DNA of 5,895 nt from Planctomycetaceae bacterium (GTDB lineage Bacteria > Planctomycetota > Planctomycetia > Pirellulales > Pirellulaceae), in NCBI GenBank assembly GCA_024642765.1, contig JAHEAM010000257.1:1-5895 (forward strand), in the 5' to 3' direction. The notes beneath the pieces were generated by a model. It was not told the DNA's origin and searched no databases. It saw only the letters and a list, made by a program, of their open reading frames with translations. Below are positions 1 through 5,822 of this stretch, in pieces; the stretch's first letter is position 1; each line of letters opens with the position of its first letter. Made by a program: the position numbers and the translations under genes.

Positions 1-190
1 CAAAATCCTCCGCCGGAATCTGAATCGCCCAAATCAAAAAAGTGAATGGGAAGTCTACGATATCGACACCGACAAAAACGATACTACGAACATTGCCGAG
101 CATCACCCCGATCTGGTGCAAGCAGGCAAAAAAATTCTCAAGGAACAATCCACCGAGAACGAAATTTTTCCATTGACCATTCCAGATTAA
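1..190 (+). CDS. Sulfatase (arylsulfatase-type), C-terminal fragment
   Basis: This is the 3' end of a gene entering from the left. The first complete codon is at position 2, and 62 codons run to a TAA at 188-190. The fragment contains W-E-V-Y-D-I-D-T-D, then N-D-T-T-N-I-A and H-H-P-D-L-V. This is the familiar tail of type I sulfatases, in which a WELYDL-like strand is followed by 'D-P-x-E-x-x-N-L-A' and a helix beginning 'xHPxLV'. Family members hydrolyse sulfate esters, often on polysaccharides, and are very numerous in planctomycetes. The catalytic Cys/Ser-x-Pro-x-Arg motif, the metal ligands and any signal peptide lie outside the window, so activity and substrate cannot be judged. The gene converges with the minus-strand DCC gene. 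The family call is fairly secure for such a short piece, although a related alkaline-phosphatase-fold hydrolase is possible. Confidence 0.8.
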   Translation, partial: KILRRNLNRPNQKSEWEVYDIDTDKNDTTNIAEHHPDLVQAGKKILKEQSTENEIFPLTIPD

Positions 191-193
191 CAG

Positions 194-214
194 CGTCGCT
201 TCAAAAGAGCGGCG
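194..214 (+). terminator. Weak hairpin after the sulfatase stop
   Basis: The arms CGTCGCT (194-200) and AGCGGCG (208-214) pair over 7 bp, including one G-T wobble, with a 7-nt loop. The hairpin begins 4 nt after the sulfatase stop codon. It could help end that transcript, but no T-run follows, so it is not a canonical intrinsic terminator. Confidence 0.2.
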
Positions 215-271
215 AAGTAAATCACCCGGCACCAGCGGCGGCAAGGCCTCTCAACATTAAAATTTTACTTT

Positions 272-290
272 TGTTGGCGACCGCCAAACA
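272..290 (-). terminator. Hairpin between convergent genes, possible DCC-gene terminator
   Basis: TTGGC (274-278) and GCCAA (283-287) form a 5-bp stem around the loop GACC, and two further pairs can form across a bulged A. It lies about 15 nt beyond the minus-strand DCC stop and about 80 nt beyond the plus-strand sulfatase stop, so it could serve either direction. On the minus strand it is followed by A-rich sequence and then ATTTT rather than by a direct T-run, so support is weak. The rest of 191-304 shows no other structure I can support. Confidence 0.2.
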
Positions 291-304
291 CCTATGATTT
301 ACTG

Positions 305-718
305 TCACGAATACGGGGAAGTCGCGTTGCCGCGAGTCATATTGCAGCTGGAGTGGGTCGCCTTACGCCTGCGTCCCGTGATCGTCAACCGATAACGGGC
401 AAAGATGCGGTAGGCAACATTAATCAGTTGGCAAATGAGGGGCAGTTCGCTTAGCCAAACGAGCGATCGAAAACCCAAAGTGCGATACACCAATCGAAAT
501 GCATCGGCTCCGACAACCCAGTTGCCGTCCGATGTTCGTGCGTGGATCTGCGACATTAATTGTGCCTGACCGTGACGGTCGACGGATTCGAAGTCCGGGG
601 AAGCAATGTCAATAAATTCAACTTTATTAACATTGTTGAGGCTTTGCATCCAGCGCACCTCTCGCCGGCACAGTGGGCAATCACCATCAACAAAAAGTTG
701 AATCTTTGATTCTGTCAT
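305..718 (-). CDS. DCC-family (DUF393) thiol-disulfide oxidoreductase-like protein
   Basis: This is a small protein of 137 residues, typical of the DCC family (Pfam DUF393). An N-terminal strand, I-Q-L-F-V, leads into D11-G-D-C14-P-L-C17, the signature motif with a CxxC pair as in thioredoxin-like enzymes. A second family block, G-N-W-V-V-G-A-D-A-F-R at about 65-75, corresponds to the usual 'dG.v.vGadAf' segment. The C-terminal part (about 83-110) is hydrophobic with the usual Y-R-x-F-A-R-Y-R ending. The family is predicted to do thiol-disulfide redox chemistry, but substrates are not known and none can be inferred here. There is no signal peptide, so a cytoplasmic location is expected. The ATG at 716-718 was chosen because AGGA lies at -10 to -7 and the protein then starts just before the conserved strand. 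An upstream in-frame TTG at 793 would add 25 unconserved-looking residues. It converges with the sulfatase and diverges from the PQQ-repeat gene. Confidence 0.85.
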   Translation of the reverse strand: MTESKIQLFVDGDCPLCRREVRWMQSLNNVNKVEFIDIASPDFESVDRHGQAQLMSQIHARTSDGNWVVGADAFRLVYRTLGFRSLVWLSELPLICQLINVAYRIFARYRLTITGRRRKATHSSCNMTRGNATSPYS

Positions 719-902
719 GAGGTTCCTAGTTAGAAGAAAATGGCGGTGAAATTGAGCCAGTGCCGACTTCGCCAGAAAAGAAAGTTTGCCCAAAGGCCGA
801 TTTTTTCGGTTGTTCCGAGAGACTTTTCCCAGTTACATTGCCTTAACCGTAAAGCGGCTTCCGTCCAAAACAGGTCAACCAGAATTTTTTTTAGGAAAGC
901 AT
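719..902. other. Divergent intergenic region, DCC gene / PQQ-repeat gene
   Basis: This 184-bp spacer separates two divergently transcribed genes and should contain both promoters. I could not identify a convincing -35/-10 pair for either direction. On the minus strand a TTGACC (873-878) resembles a -35 box but has no good -10 at normal spacing. The only folding seen is a short CCGA/TCGG hairpin with a T-rich loop at 797-809. Both flanking reading frames stay open into this region from TTG codons, but those extensions are not credible N-termini. Confidence 0.5.
893..898 (+). promoter_or_regulatory. Ribosome binding site fixing the PQQ-repeat protein start
   Basis: AGGAAA follows a run of eight T and sits 4 nt before the ATG at 903 (6 nt when counted from AGGA). 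It decides in favour of this ATG over the upstream in-frame TTG at 786. The choice agrees with a signal peptide beginning directly at the ATG. Confidence 0.7.
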
Positions 903-2186
903 ATGCAAAACAAATCCATTCAAATCATTGTCGCCTGCTTGGGAATTCTGCTTTTGGGCCATATCAACGTGAGTTTTGCACAAAAATCGAGCGACCAATG
1001 GACGCAATGGCGTGGACCACAGCGCTCGGGTCTTGCCGAGTCTGCCATGTTGGAATCACTTGAGAGCCTCAAGGCTTTTGAGCAAAAGTGGCGGGTGCCT
1101 TTGGCGGAGAGCTACTCAGGGCCGCTTGTGGTGGCGGATTTGGTATTTGTTACGGAGACAATTGACCGAAAATTCGAGGTTGTGCGGGCACTCGATCGGG
1201 GGACGGGTGCACTCGTCTGGGAGCAACGTTGGGAGGGAGCAATGTCCGTTCCCTTTTTTGCAAAATCCAACGGCGATTGGATCCGCTCAACACCCATCTA
1301 TGACGAAGGCCGATTATATGTCGGTGGCATGCAAGACATTTTGATTTGCCTCAATGCCGAAGATGGCAAAGTCATTTGGCGGCTTGATTGTGCGAAGACA
1401 ATGAATAGCGATGAACCACCCTTTGGTAACGTTCCGTCCCCACTGATTGATGGCGAATTCCTCTACACGCAAGCAGGCAACTCGCTTGTCAAAATCAAAA
1501 AACAAGATGGAACGGTTGTTTGGAAAGCATTCGAACAGAGCAAGGGCATGATGACGGCCGGTGCATTCAGCAGCCCAATCATTGCCACGCTACACGGCAA
1601 CAAGCAAGTTATTGTCCAGTCGCGCACTGCGCTCGGAGGCATTGATGTCGAATCGGGTACCGTTCTATGGCAGCAGGAAATCCCCTCGTTTCGCGGGATG
1701 AATATTCTGACTCCGACGGTTATTGAAAATCAGGTCTACACGAGCTCGTACCAAGGTGGCGGATACTTGTTCGACATCAATCAAGAAGCCGGTAAATGGA
1801 ACGCAAAAGAAGTATGGCACAACCGCCTCGAGGGCTACATGTCATCTCCCGTTATTGTTGACGGTTTCATCTACCTCCACATGCGCAACCAGCGATTTGC
1901 TTGTATTGATTTGAAAGACGGCTCAGAACGCTGGACTTCAAAGCCCTACGGGAAGTATTGGAGCATGGTCACGCGTGGTAACAGGATTTTGGCATTGGAT
2001 GAATCAGGGGAGTTGCTGTTGATTCAAGCCGATCCGAGTGAATTTAAGCTGCTTGACCAACGAAAGATAGCCAAGCAGCCGACCTGGGCCCATATTGGGA
2101 TCGTTGGTGACGAGATTTTTATACGTGAGTTGAAGGCGATGAGCGTTTTTCGATTGAACAAAGATCGGAAGTTCGTCGAAGAATAG
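903..2186 (+). CDS. Secreted PQQ-repeat (BamB-like) beta-propeller protein
   Basis: The 427-residue protein begins with a signal peptide: K4, then a hydrophobic core at about 8-19, and a likely signal peptidase I site at S24-F-A26|Q27. C12 lies inside the core and is not in a lipobox. The mature N-terminus carries W33-T-Q-W36-R-G-P39, a motif very common in planctomycete PQQ-like propeller proteins. Blade-closing motifs of the type (D/T/S)-G-x-x-x-W recur at about 101-106, 155-159, 203-207, 252-256 and 339-344, each preceded by a hydrophobic strand, giving a multi-bladed beta-propeller. Such proteins are exported. BamB is a scaffold in outer-membrane protein assembly, whereas quinoprotein dehydrogenases use the same fold as enzymes. 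No dehydrogenase active-site signature or haem motif is visible, so a structural or binding role is more likely. BamB orthology is not claimed, because planctomycetes carry many paralogues. Confidence 0.88.
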   Translation: MQNKSIQIIVACLGILLLGHINVSFAQKSSDQWTQWRGPQRSGLAESAMLESLESLKAFEQKWRVPLAESYSGPLVVADLVFVTETIDRKFEVVRALDRGTGALVWEQRWEGAMSVPFFAKSNGDWIRSTPIYDEGRLYVGGMQDILICLNAEDGKVIWRLDCAKTMNSDEPPFGNVPSPLIDGEFLYTQAGNSLVKIKKQDGTVVWKAFEQSKGMMTAGAFSSPIIATLHGNKQVIVQSRTALGGIDVESGTVLWQQEIPSFRGMNILTPTVIENQVYTSSYQGGGYLFDINQEAGKWNAKEVWHNRLEGYMSSPVIVDGFIYLHMRNQRFACIDLKDGSERWTSKPYGKYWSMVTRGNRILALDESGELLLIQADPSEFKLLDQRKIAKQPTWAHIGIVGDEIFIRELKAMSVFRLNKDRKFVEE

Positions 2187-2216
2187 TGCTCTGAAATCCA
2201 GGAGAATGGGAAGTTC

Positions 2217-2348
2217 ATGATTCCGAGTTGGCCTGGTGTGAAACGCAAGTCCTTCCGAGGTGCCATTCGGAATCGGGCTGATTTGGATTATAATTGTCCT
2301 TTTAACATCTTCTTGACGGGCATCGTTCGAAGGTTAGGTCGGTGTTAA
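2217..2348 (+). CDS. Possible small ORF upstream of metF (43 codons, unverified)
   Basis: An ATG at 2217 opens a 43-codon frame ending at TAA 2346-2348. It fills most of the gap between the propeller gene and metF. Purine-rich sequence lies upstream: AGGAG at 2200-2204 (12 nt away, rather far) and GGGAAG at 2208-2213 (close). The peptide is basic, starts M-I-P-S-W-P-G-V-K-R-K and ends with R-R-L-G-R-C. It has one Met and two Cys, no signal peptide and no family I recognise. Its start codon overlaps the 5' arm of the inverted repeat at 2219-2274. The TATAAT at 2289-2294 lies inside the frame, so the small ORF and that promoter compete as explanations. A frame of this length can arise by chance, so this is only a candidate. 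Confidence 0.2.
   Translation: MIPSWPGVKRKSFRGAIRNRADLDYNCPFNIFLTGIVRRLGRC
2219..2274. repeat. Long imperfect inverted repeat upstream of metF
   Basis: GATTCCGA (2219-2226) is perfectly complementary to TCGGAATC (2267-2274). The helix continues inward with TGGC (2229-2232) against GCCA (2262-2265) across a 2x1 internal loop, giving 12 Watson-Crick pairs and a 29-nt apical loop. Inside the loop, TTCCGA (2253-2258) can pair with the same 3' arm at 2267-2272, giving a competing 6-bp hairpin. The element begins 33 nt after the propeller gene's stop and no T-run follows. It may be a factor-dependent or bidirectional transcript end, an RNA regulatory element, or a protein-binding dyad. Confidence 0.5.
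2266..2294 (+). promoter_or_regulatory. metF: Candidate sigma70-type promoter for metF
   Basis: A perfect TATAAT lies at 2289-2294. Exactly 17 nt upstream is TTCGGA (2266-2271), which matches the -35 consensus TTGACA at only 3 of 6 positions. Transcription would begin near 2301, leaving a leader of about 75 nt before the metF ATG. The -35 position overlaps the 3' arm of the inverted repeat. A further TTGACG at 2313-2318 has no good -10 partner. Confidence 0.35.
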
Positions 2349-2375
2349 GCGTTTCGAGTCAAGTCAGGTTATTGT

Positions 2376-3257
2376 ATGTCGTTGAGTCGTTTTTTTACCT
2401 CAGGTCGCCTTGGGCTATCCTATGAGTTATTTCCGCCCAAGACTGTAAAGGGTGAGGAATTGATGTATGAGCACGTGAACGAGTTGCTCAAGTTCAGCCC
2501 TGACTTTGTGACTTGTACTTATGGTGCGGGTGGCTCGACTCGCGACAAAACACTTGAAATCGTTTCGAAAATCAAACAACGCTATTCAATCCCAGTCGCA
2601 TCGCACCTCACGTTGGTCGGCAGTACCACAGACGACTTGAGAAGTTATCTCCGCGCGGCGCGTGACCAAAATGTTGACTTCATTGTTGCATTGCGCGGTG
2701 ATCCGCCGCATGGACAAAGTGAATTCTCACAGACACCAGGTGGCCTGAAGTACGCCAACGAAATCGTGCAGTTAATTCGCGACGAGTTTAAAGATTTCGG
2801 TGTTTTGGTGGCCGGCTATCCAGAAACGCATCGCGAGGCTACTAGCCGGTATGCCGATTTGGAAAACTTGAAACGCAAGGTGGATGCGGGAGCCGATGTA
2901 GTAGTGACGCAACTGTTTTATGATAACGACGATTTTTTTCGGTTCCGCGACGATTGTGTTAAGATTGGAATCAACGTACCGATCGTGCCAGGGATGCTGC
3001 CCGTGACAAGTCTGGCGCAAATTGAGCGAATTACATCGCTGTGCGGGTCGAAACTTCCAGCACCGCTATCGGCATCGCTGGCTCGACAATCTTTACCTGA
3101 GGATCAGTTTTTCGCCGGAGTCGACTGGGCAATTGAACAAACTCAAGATTTGATTGGCCAAGGCATTCCTGGTCTACACTTTTATGTTTTGAATCAATCG
3201 CCCGCGACATTAAGAATATTGAACGCAATCCAAGCCGAATCATTACGAGGAAATTAA
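2376..3257 (+). CDS. metF: Methylenetetrahydrofolate reductase
   Basis: This is a cytoplasmic flavoenzyme that uses FAD and NAD(P)H to reduce 5,10-methylene-THF to 5-methyl-THF, the methyl donor for methionine synthase. At 293 residues it matches the length of bacterial MetF (E. coli 296) and appears complete, as a single TIM-barrel domain. Family landmarks occur in order: S-Y-E17-L-F-P-P-K-T with the catalytic glutamate; T48-Y-G-A-G-G-S-T-R-D; H77-L-T; A-L-R107-G-D109-P-P, whose aspartate faces the flavin; Y148-P-E-T-H-R-E-A; Q179-L-F-Y-D; P-G-M-L-P-V at 205-210; and G-L-H-F-Y-V-L-N-Q near 266-274. There is no C-terminal regulatory domain of the eukaryotic type. The start is the first ATG of the frame; a modest CAGGT lies 7-8 nt upstream. 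The next gene begins 4 bp after the stop, suggesting a shared transcript. No SAM or SAH riboswitch consensus was recognised upstream. Confidence 0.96.
   Translation: MSLSRFFTSGRLGLSYELFPPKTVKGEELMYEHVNELLKFSPDFVTCTYGAGGSTRDKTLEIVSKIKQRYSIPVASHLTLVGSTTDDLRSYLRAARDQNVDFIVALRGDPPHGQSEFSQTPGGLKYANEIVQLIRDEFKDFGVLVAGYPETHREATSRYADLENLKRKVDAGADVVVTQLFYDNDDFFRFRDDCVKIGINVPIVPGMLPVTSLAQIERITSLCGSKLPAPLSASLARQSLPEDQFFAGVDWAIEQTQDLIGQGIPGLHFYVLNQSPATLRILNAIQAESLRGN
3247..3253 (+). promoter_or_regulatory. Ribosome binding site of the TPR gene inside the metF 3' end
   Basis: GAGGAAA lies within the last codons of metF, about 8-11 nt before the TPR-gene ATG at 3262. The metF TAA at 3255-3257 falls between it and the ATG. 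This layout is typical of translational coupling. Confidence 0.6.
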
Positions 3258-3261
3258 TCTC

Positions 3262-4752
3262 ATGAACAGCCGAAAAAGGTTTCGTGTCTCAGTCGTTGGT
3301 GTTCGCTGGTTTTCCTTGCTATTGCTGGGTGCGATCTTGGCCTTGAACCCAAGTTTCAATTCGTCATGCAGCGCCCAAGACCCAGAAAATCCAATAGAGA
3401 ACGACCTCTTGCCACCCGGCGAAAGCAATGCCGCCTCCGAGGCAGAAAAAATCGTTAACGCACTTTTCAAAGAAATCAGTGATTTAACACCCGGTGGAAC
3501 AAACGATAAATCTTTGAGGGCAGGAATCACAGAAGCGATTCAAACGTTTCTGGCTGGCGATGGGGTGAAAGCCAATGAACAATTCGACGTGCTTCACGAA
3601 AAATTCCCGCTGCTTCCACCCTCGGCTTTTTTGATGGCGTCCTTGTATTACAGCACTGGAAACGCCCAAGAAGCGAATCGCCGCCTAGAAGAAGCTGCTG
3701 AGACGGATCCGGAATTACCTTCGATCTACAACGCGTTCGGACGGATCGCCATCAGCCAGAACCGAATGACCGACGCGCTCGTGTTGCTCGAAAAGAGTCA
3801 AGCTGTGGCCGATGCCGGTACCTTCAGCGAGGTTGAAATGGCGTTCTTCCAGAAGAATCATGAGGACGCGATGGCGGATCTGATGCTGATCAGAAATGAT
3901 TTTGGCTCGGCGCGGAAATACCTCGAGTCCTTAATCGCGAAATATCCCAATATGACGAAAACCATTTATCGGTTGGCCCAATTGGATTTCCGCCAAGGCA
4001 ATACGGACGCTGCACTGAAGCAGCTGGAAAATTTTAAGCGATTTTCTCCGGGCGCTCGGGTTCCTGAGCTGATGATTGCCTCGATGCTAGTCCAAGGCGA
4101 CAAAGAGAAAGAAGCAGGGGCCTGGGTCGATAAGGCATTGGCCAAATATCCGAATGACAACAAAGTATTGCTAGAGTACGTCGACTGGATGATCGCCCAT
4201 GAGAATTTTGAAGCGGTAGACAAAATATTAGCTTCGAACGGCGAAAAGATTTCGAACTTACCGGCGGTAGTCATGCTCAAAGGGAAAATGGCGTTTGCCC
4301 GCCAACAATACGAAGAGGCCGAGTCTTTCTTTAGTGAATTGCGCGCAACGGAGCCGTCGAACATCGAAGTTTCGACAATGTTGGCGATCGCGATGGCTGA
4401 ACGCAATGATCCCGGCAAACTTGAGAAGGCCGTTCAAATGGCTACTCAAAACATGCAGTTGCAACAACAAAATGCAATTGTCATGGCCGTTTTGGGGTAC
4501 CTTTTGCTCAAACAAGAAAAGGTACAATTGGCCGGCGAGTGGCTGAACCGTGCTTCTGCCTCGGGTAATGTTCCGCCAGAAACCGCGTTCTACATCGCAT
4601 CGTTTTTGCAAAAACAAGGCGATAAAGTTCGAGCGACAGAGCTGGTAAACTCAGCGCTCTCCAACAAAGGCTTGTTTCTATATCGTTTGCCAGCGCAGCA
4701 ATTGCAAAAAGAATTGGCGTCAACTCCCCAAAACGAACCTTCAAACAAGTAA
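3262..4752 (+). CDS. Exported TPR-repeat protein
   Basis: The 496-residue protein starts with a classic signal peptide: R/K-rich residues 4-8, a hydrophobic core at about 16-28 and a likely cut at C36-S-A38|Q39. The N-S-S-C sequence before the cut lacks the leucine-type lipobox, so a lipoprotein is unlikely. An acidic, proline-containing linker (about 39-60) precedes a long helical array. Recognisable TPR units with the alternating small/aromatic pattern and a P-(D/N/E) ending lie at about 120-153, 154-187, 233-266, 267-299, 334-368, 405-438 and 439-470, with more degenerate helices between. TPRs form protein-binding superhelices, so a periplasmic scaffold or adaptor role is plausible, but no enzyme domain, partner or pathway can be named. 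The polar C-terminal tail (about 486-496) looks disordered. It follows metF by 4 bp and precedes an EamA transporter by 50 bp. Confidence 0.88.
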   Translation: MNSRKRFRVSVVGVRWFSLLLLGAILALNPSFNSSCSAQDPENPIENDLLPPGESNAASEAEKIVNALFKEISDLTPGGTNDKSLRAGITEAIQTFLAGDGVKANEQFDVLHEKFPLLPPSAFLMASLYYSTGNAQEANRRLEEAAETDPELPSIYNAFGRIAISQNRMTDALVLLEKSQAVADAGTFSEVEMAFFQKNHEDAMADLMLIRNDFGSARKYLESLIAKYPNMTKTIYRLAQLDFRQGNTDAALKQLENFKRFSPGARVPELMIASMLVQGDKEKEAGAWVDKALAKYPNDNKVLLEYVDWMIAHENFEAVDKILASNGEKISNLPAVVMLKGKMAFARQQYEEAESFFSELRATEPSNIEVSTMLAIAMAERNDPGKLEKAVQMATQNMQLQQQNAIVMAVLGYLLLKQEKVQLAGEWLNRASASGNVPPETAFYIASFLQKQGDKVRATELVNSALSNKGLFLYRLPAQQLQKELASTPQNEPSNK

Positions 4753-4759
4753 CTAGGTT

Positions 4760-4781
4760 ATCGAACGACTATTAGTTCGAT
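4760..4781. repeat. 7-bp inverted repeat between TPR and transporter genes
   Basis: ATCGAAC (4760-4766) and GTTCGAT (4775-4781) are perfect inverted repeats around the 8-nt spacer GACTATTA. They lie 7 nt after the TPR stop and 4 nt before the transporter's AGGA. There is no T-run, so an intrinsic terminator is not supported. It could be an mRNA processing or stability hairpin, an operator dyad, or a structure affecting initiation at the next gene. Confidence 0.4.
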
Positions 4782-4785
4782 CGAC

Positions 4786-4805
4786 AGGAAAAATAGATAT
4801 CCTTG
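4786..4805 (+). promoter_or_regulatory. Ribosome binding site and non-ATG start of the transporter
   Basis: AGGAAAAA (4786-4793) precedes a TTG at 4803-4805. The spacing from AGGA to TTG is 13 nt, longer than usual. An in-frame TAG at 4794-4796 blocks any earlier start, and the only codons between it and the TTG are ATA and TCC. The next in-frame ATG (4926-4928) falls inside the first membrane helix. The start must therefore be TTG or, less likely, the ATA at 4797, which would have ideal spacing. Confidence 0.55.
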
Positions 4806-5774
4806 AACGCCACGCAGCCGCTTTCTCTAATAGCTGAAGAACCCATCTCTAATAAACCGCCAGTCCAAGAACCAGTAGTTCATCGACGATGGCTTGCCGA
4901 CGTTTGCTTGTTGGCAACGGCGACCATGTGGGGAGTCAATATTCCGATCGTCAAATATTCGGTCGGCGAAGTCGATGCCTTCGTTTTCAACGCAGTTCGA
5001 TTGGTGTTCGCGACAATTGCACTGGGTATATTTGCCTGGTTTGAGGCCCGACGCGGGCAGTCGATACGCGGGCCGTTTTCAAAATCGCGGTTCGCCGTCT
5101 TTGCCATCCTGACAGGCCTCGTCTACATGTGGATGTTTATGTTTGGGGTCACGCGAACAACGGCAGGCAATGTCGCATTGTTGCTCAGTTCGATGCCGAT
5201 GTGGACCGCTGTACTTTCTTACTTTTTTATACAGGAACGACTGGGCCGCATCACTTGGATCGGATTGGCCATTACCCTCTCTGGAACGCTGACGATCGTG
5301 TTTATGGGAAAGGAAAAAATCAGTTTTTCGTCGGCCTATCTGATGGGGAATTTGTTCATGATGTGCGCCGCGCTCACGTGGGCCACCGGTACGATCGTCA
5401 GTCGCAAACTTTTGTTTTCAATTGGCCCGATGACTTTAGCGTTTTGGTCGGCACTTGTAACGACGCCTGTTCACGTCTTAAGCGTTAGTTACAAACTTAT
5501 AGATACCTTGCCCGAATTAATGGTTCCCCGAATCTTGTTGGCAACGATTTATTCCGGCCTGTTTTCGACGGGTTTAGCGTACGCACTGTGGCATGTTGGC
5601 GTGAGGCAGTTGGGCGGTTCACATGCTGCTGTCTATCAAAACTTCGTGACGCTCGTAGCTGTGTTGGGCGGCTGGTTTTTTCTAGGCGAGCAACCGCTGA
5701 CGACACAGTTGATTGGAGGTGGATTGATCATCGCCGGTGTCCTCGTGATGCGGCAAGGTCGCAAGGCAAAGTAG
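4803..5774 (+). CDS. EamA/DMT-family transporter
   Basis: This is a 323-residue inner-membrane protein of the drug/metabolite transporter superfamily. It has a polar N-terminal tail (1-30) followed by about ten hydrophobic segments arranged as two EamA repeats, roughly 33-168 and 178-315. The first repeat opens with A-T-M-W-G-V-N and contains R66 in the second helix. It ends with the hallmark Q-E-R-L-G-R-I-T-W-I-G...S-G-T-L (144-163). The second repeat mirrors this with A-L-T-W-A-T-G (190-196) and L-G-E-Q-P-L-T-T-Q-L-I-G-G-G...A-G-V-L (294-314). Family members export amino acids, metabolites or nucleotide precursors, but the substrate cannot be predicted from sequence. The length is normal and the gene is intact. 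It starts at TTG. It may be co-transcribed with metF and the TPR gene, but the 50-bp gap with an inverted repeat leaves a separate unit possible. Confidence 0.92.
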   Translation: MNATQPLSLIAEEPISNKPPVQEPVVHRRWLADVCLLATATMWGVNIPIVKYSVGEVDAFVFNAVRLVFATIALGIFAWFEARRGQSIRGPFSKSRFAVFAILTGLVYMWMFMFGVTRTTAGNVALLLSSMPMWTAVLSYFFIQERLGRITWIGLAITLSGTLTIVFMGKEKISFSSAYLMGNLFMMCAALTWATGTIVSRKLLFSIGPMTLAFWSALVTTPVHVLSVSYKLIDTLPELMVPRILLATIYSGLFSTGLAYALWHVGVRQLGGSHAAVYQNFVTLVAVLGGWFFLGEQPLTTQLIGGGLIIAGVLVMRQGRKAK

Positions 5775-5795
5775 CCTACGAAGCGCTCTAACGCG

Positions 5796-5814
5796 TTTAG
5801 CCAATCGGCGTAAA
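5796..5814. terminator. Hairpin after the transporter gene
   Basis: TTTAGCC (5796-5802) pairs with GGC(G)TAAA (5807-5814) as a 7-bp stem with one bulged G and the tetraloop AATC, 21 nt after the transporter stop. No T-run follows on either strand. Its position suits a transcript end, possibly bidirectional if the minus-strand frame to its right is real. Confidence 0.25.
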
Positions 5815-5822
5815 ACATTGGT

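Noticed and set aside
46..297. Plus-strand frame of 83 codons starting at ATG 46
   Set aside because: It overlaps the sulfatase tail in another frame. Its translation is rich in Arg/Ser/His with no domain, whereas the other frame gives clear sulfatase sequence.
719..793. 25-residue N-terminal extension of the DCC protein from a TTG at 793
   Set aside because: The ATG at 718 has a good AGGA and begins just before the conserved strand; the extension resembles no family N-terminus.
786..902. 39-residue N-terminal extension of the PQQ-repeat protein from a TTG at 786
   Set aside because: It would bury the signal peptide that begins exactly at the ATG at 903, which has its own AGGAAA.
2187..2375. 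Known SAM or SAH riboswitch upstream of metF
   Set aside because: I looked because metF is a common target, but the conserved core segments of those classes could not be matched. Only generic inverted repeats are present.
3354..3372. Lipoprotein signal (lipobox) at C36 of the TPR protein
   Set aside because: The residues before the cysteine are N-S-S, without the hydrophobic residue at -3. Cleavage after S-A38 by signal peptidase I fits better.
3966..4617. Long minus-strand frames opposite the TPR gene (150 and 119 codons)
   Set aside because: They are antisense shadows with Ser/Arg-rich, domain-free translations and they overlap each other. The plus-strand TPR reading explains the region fully.
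5129..5488. Plus-strand frame of 119 codons inside the transporter gene
   Set aside because: It is out of frame with a clear EamA protein, and its translation lacks hydrophobic segments or motifs.
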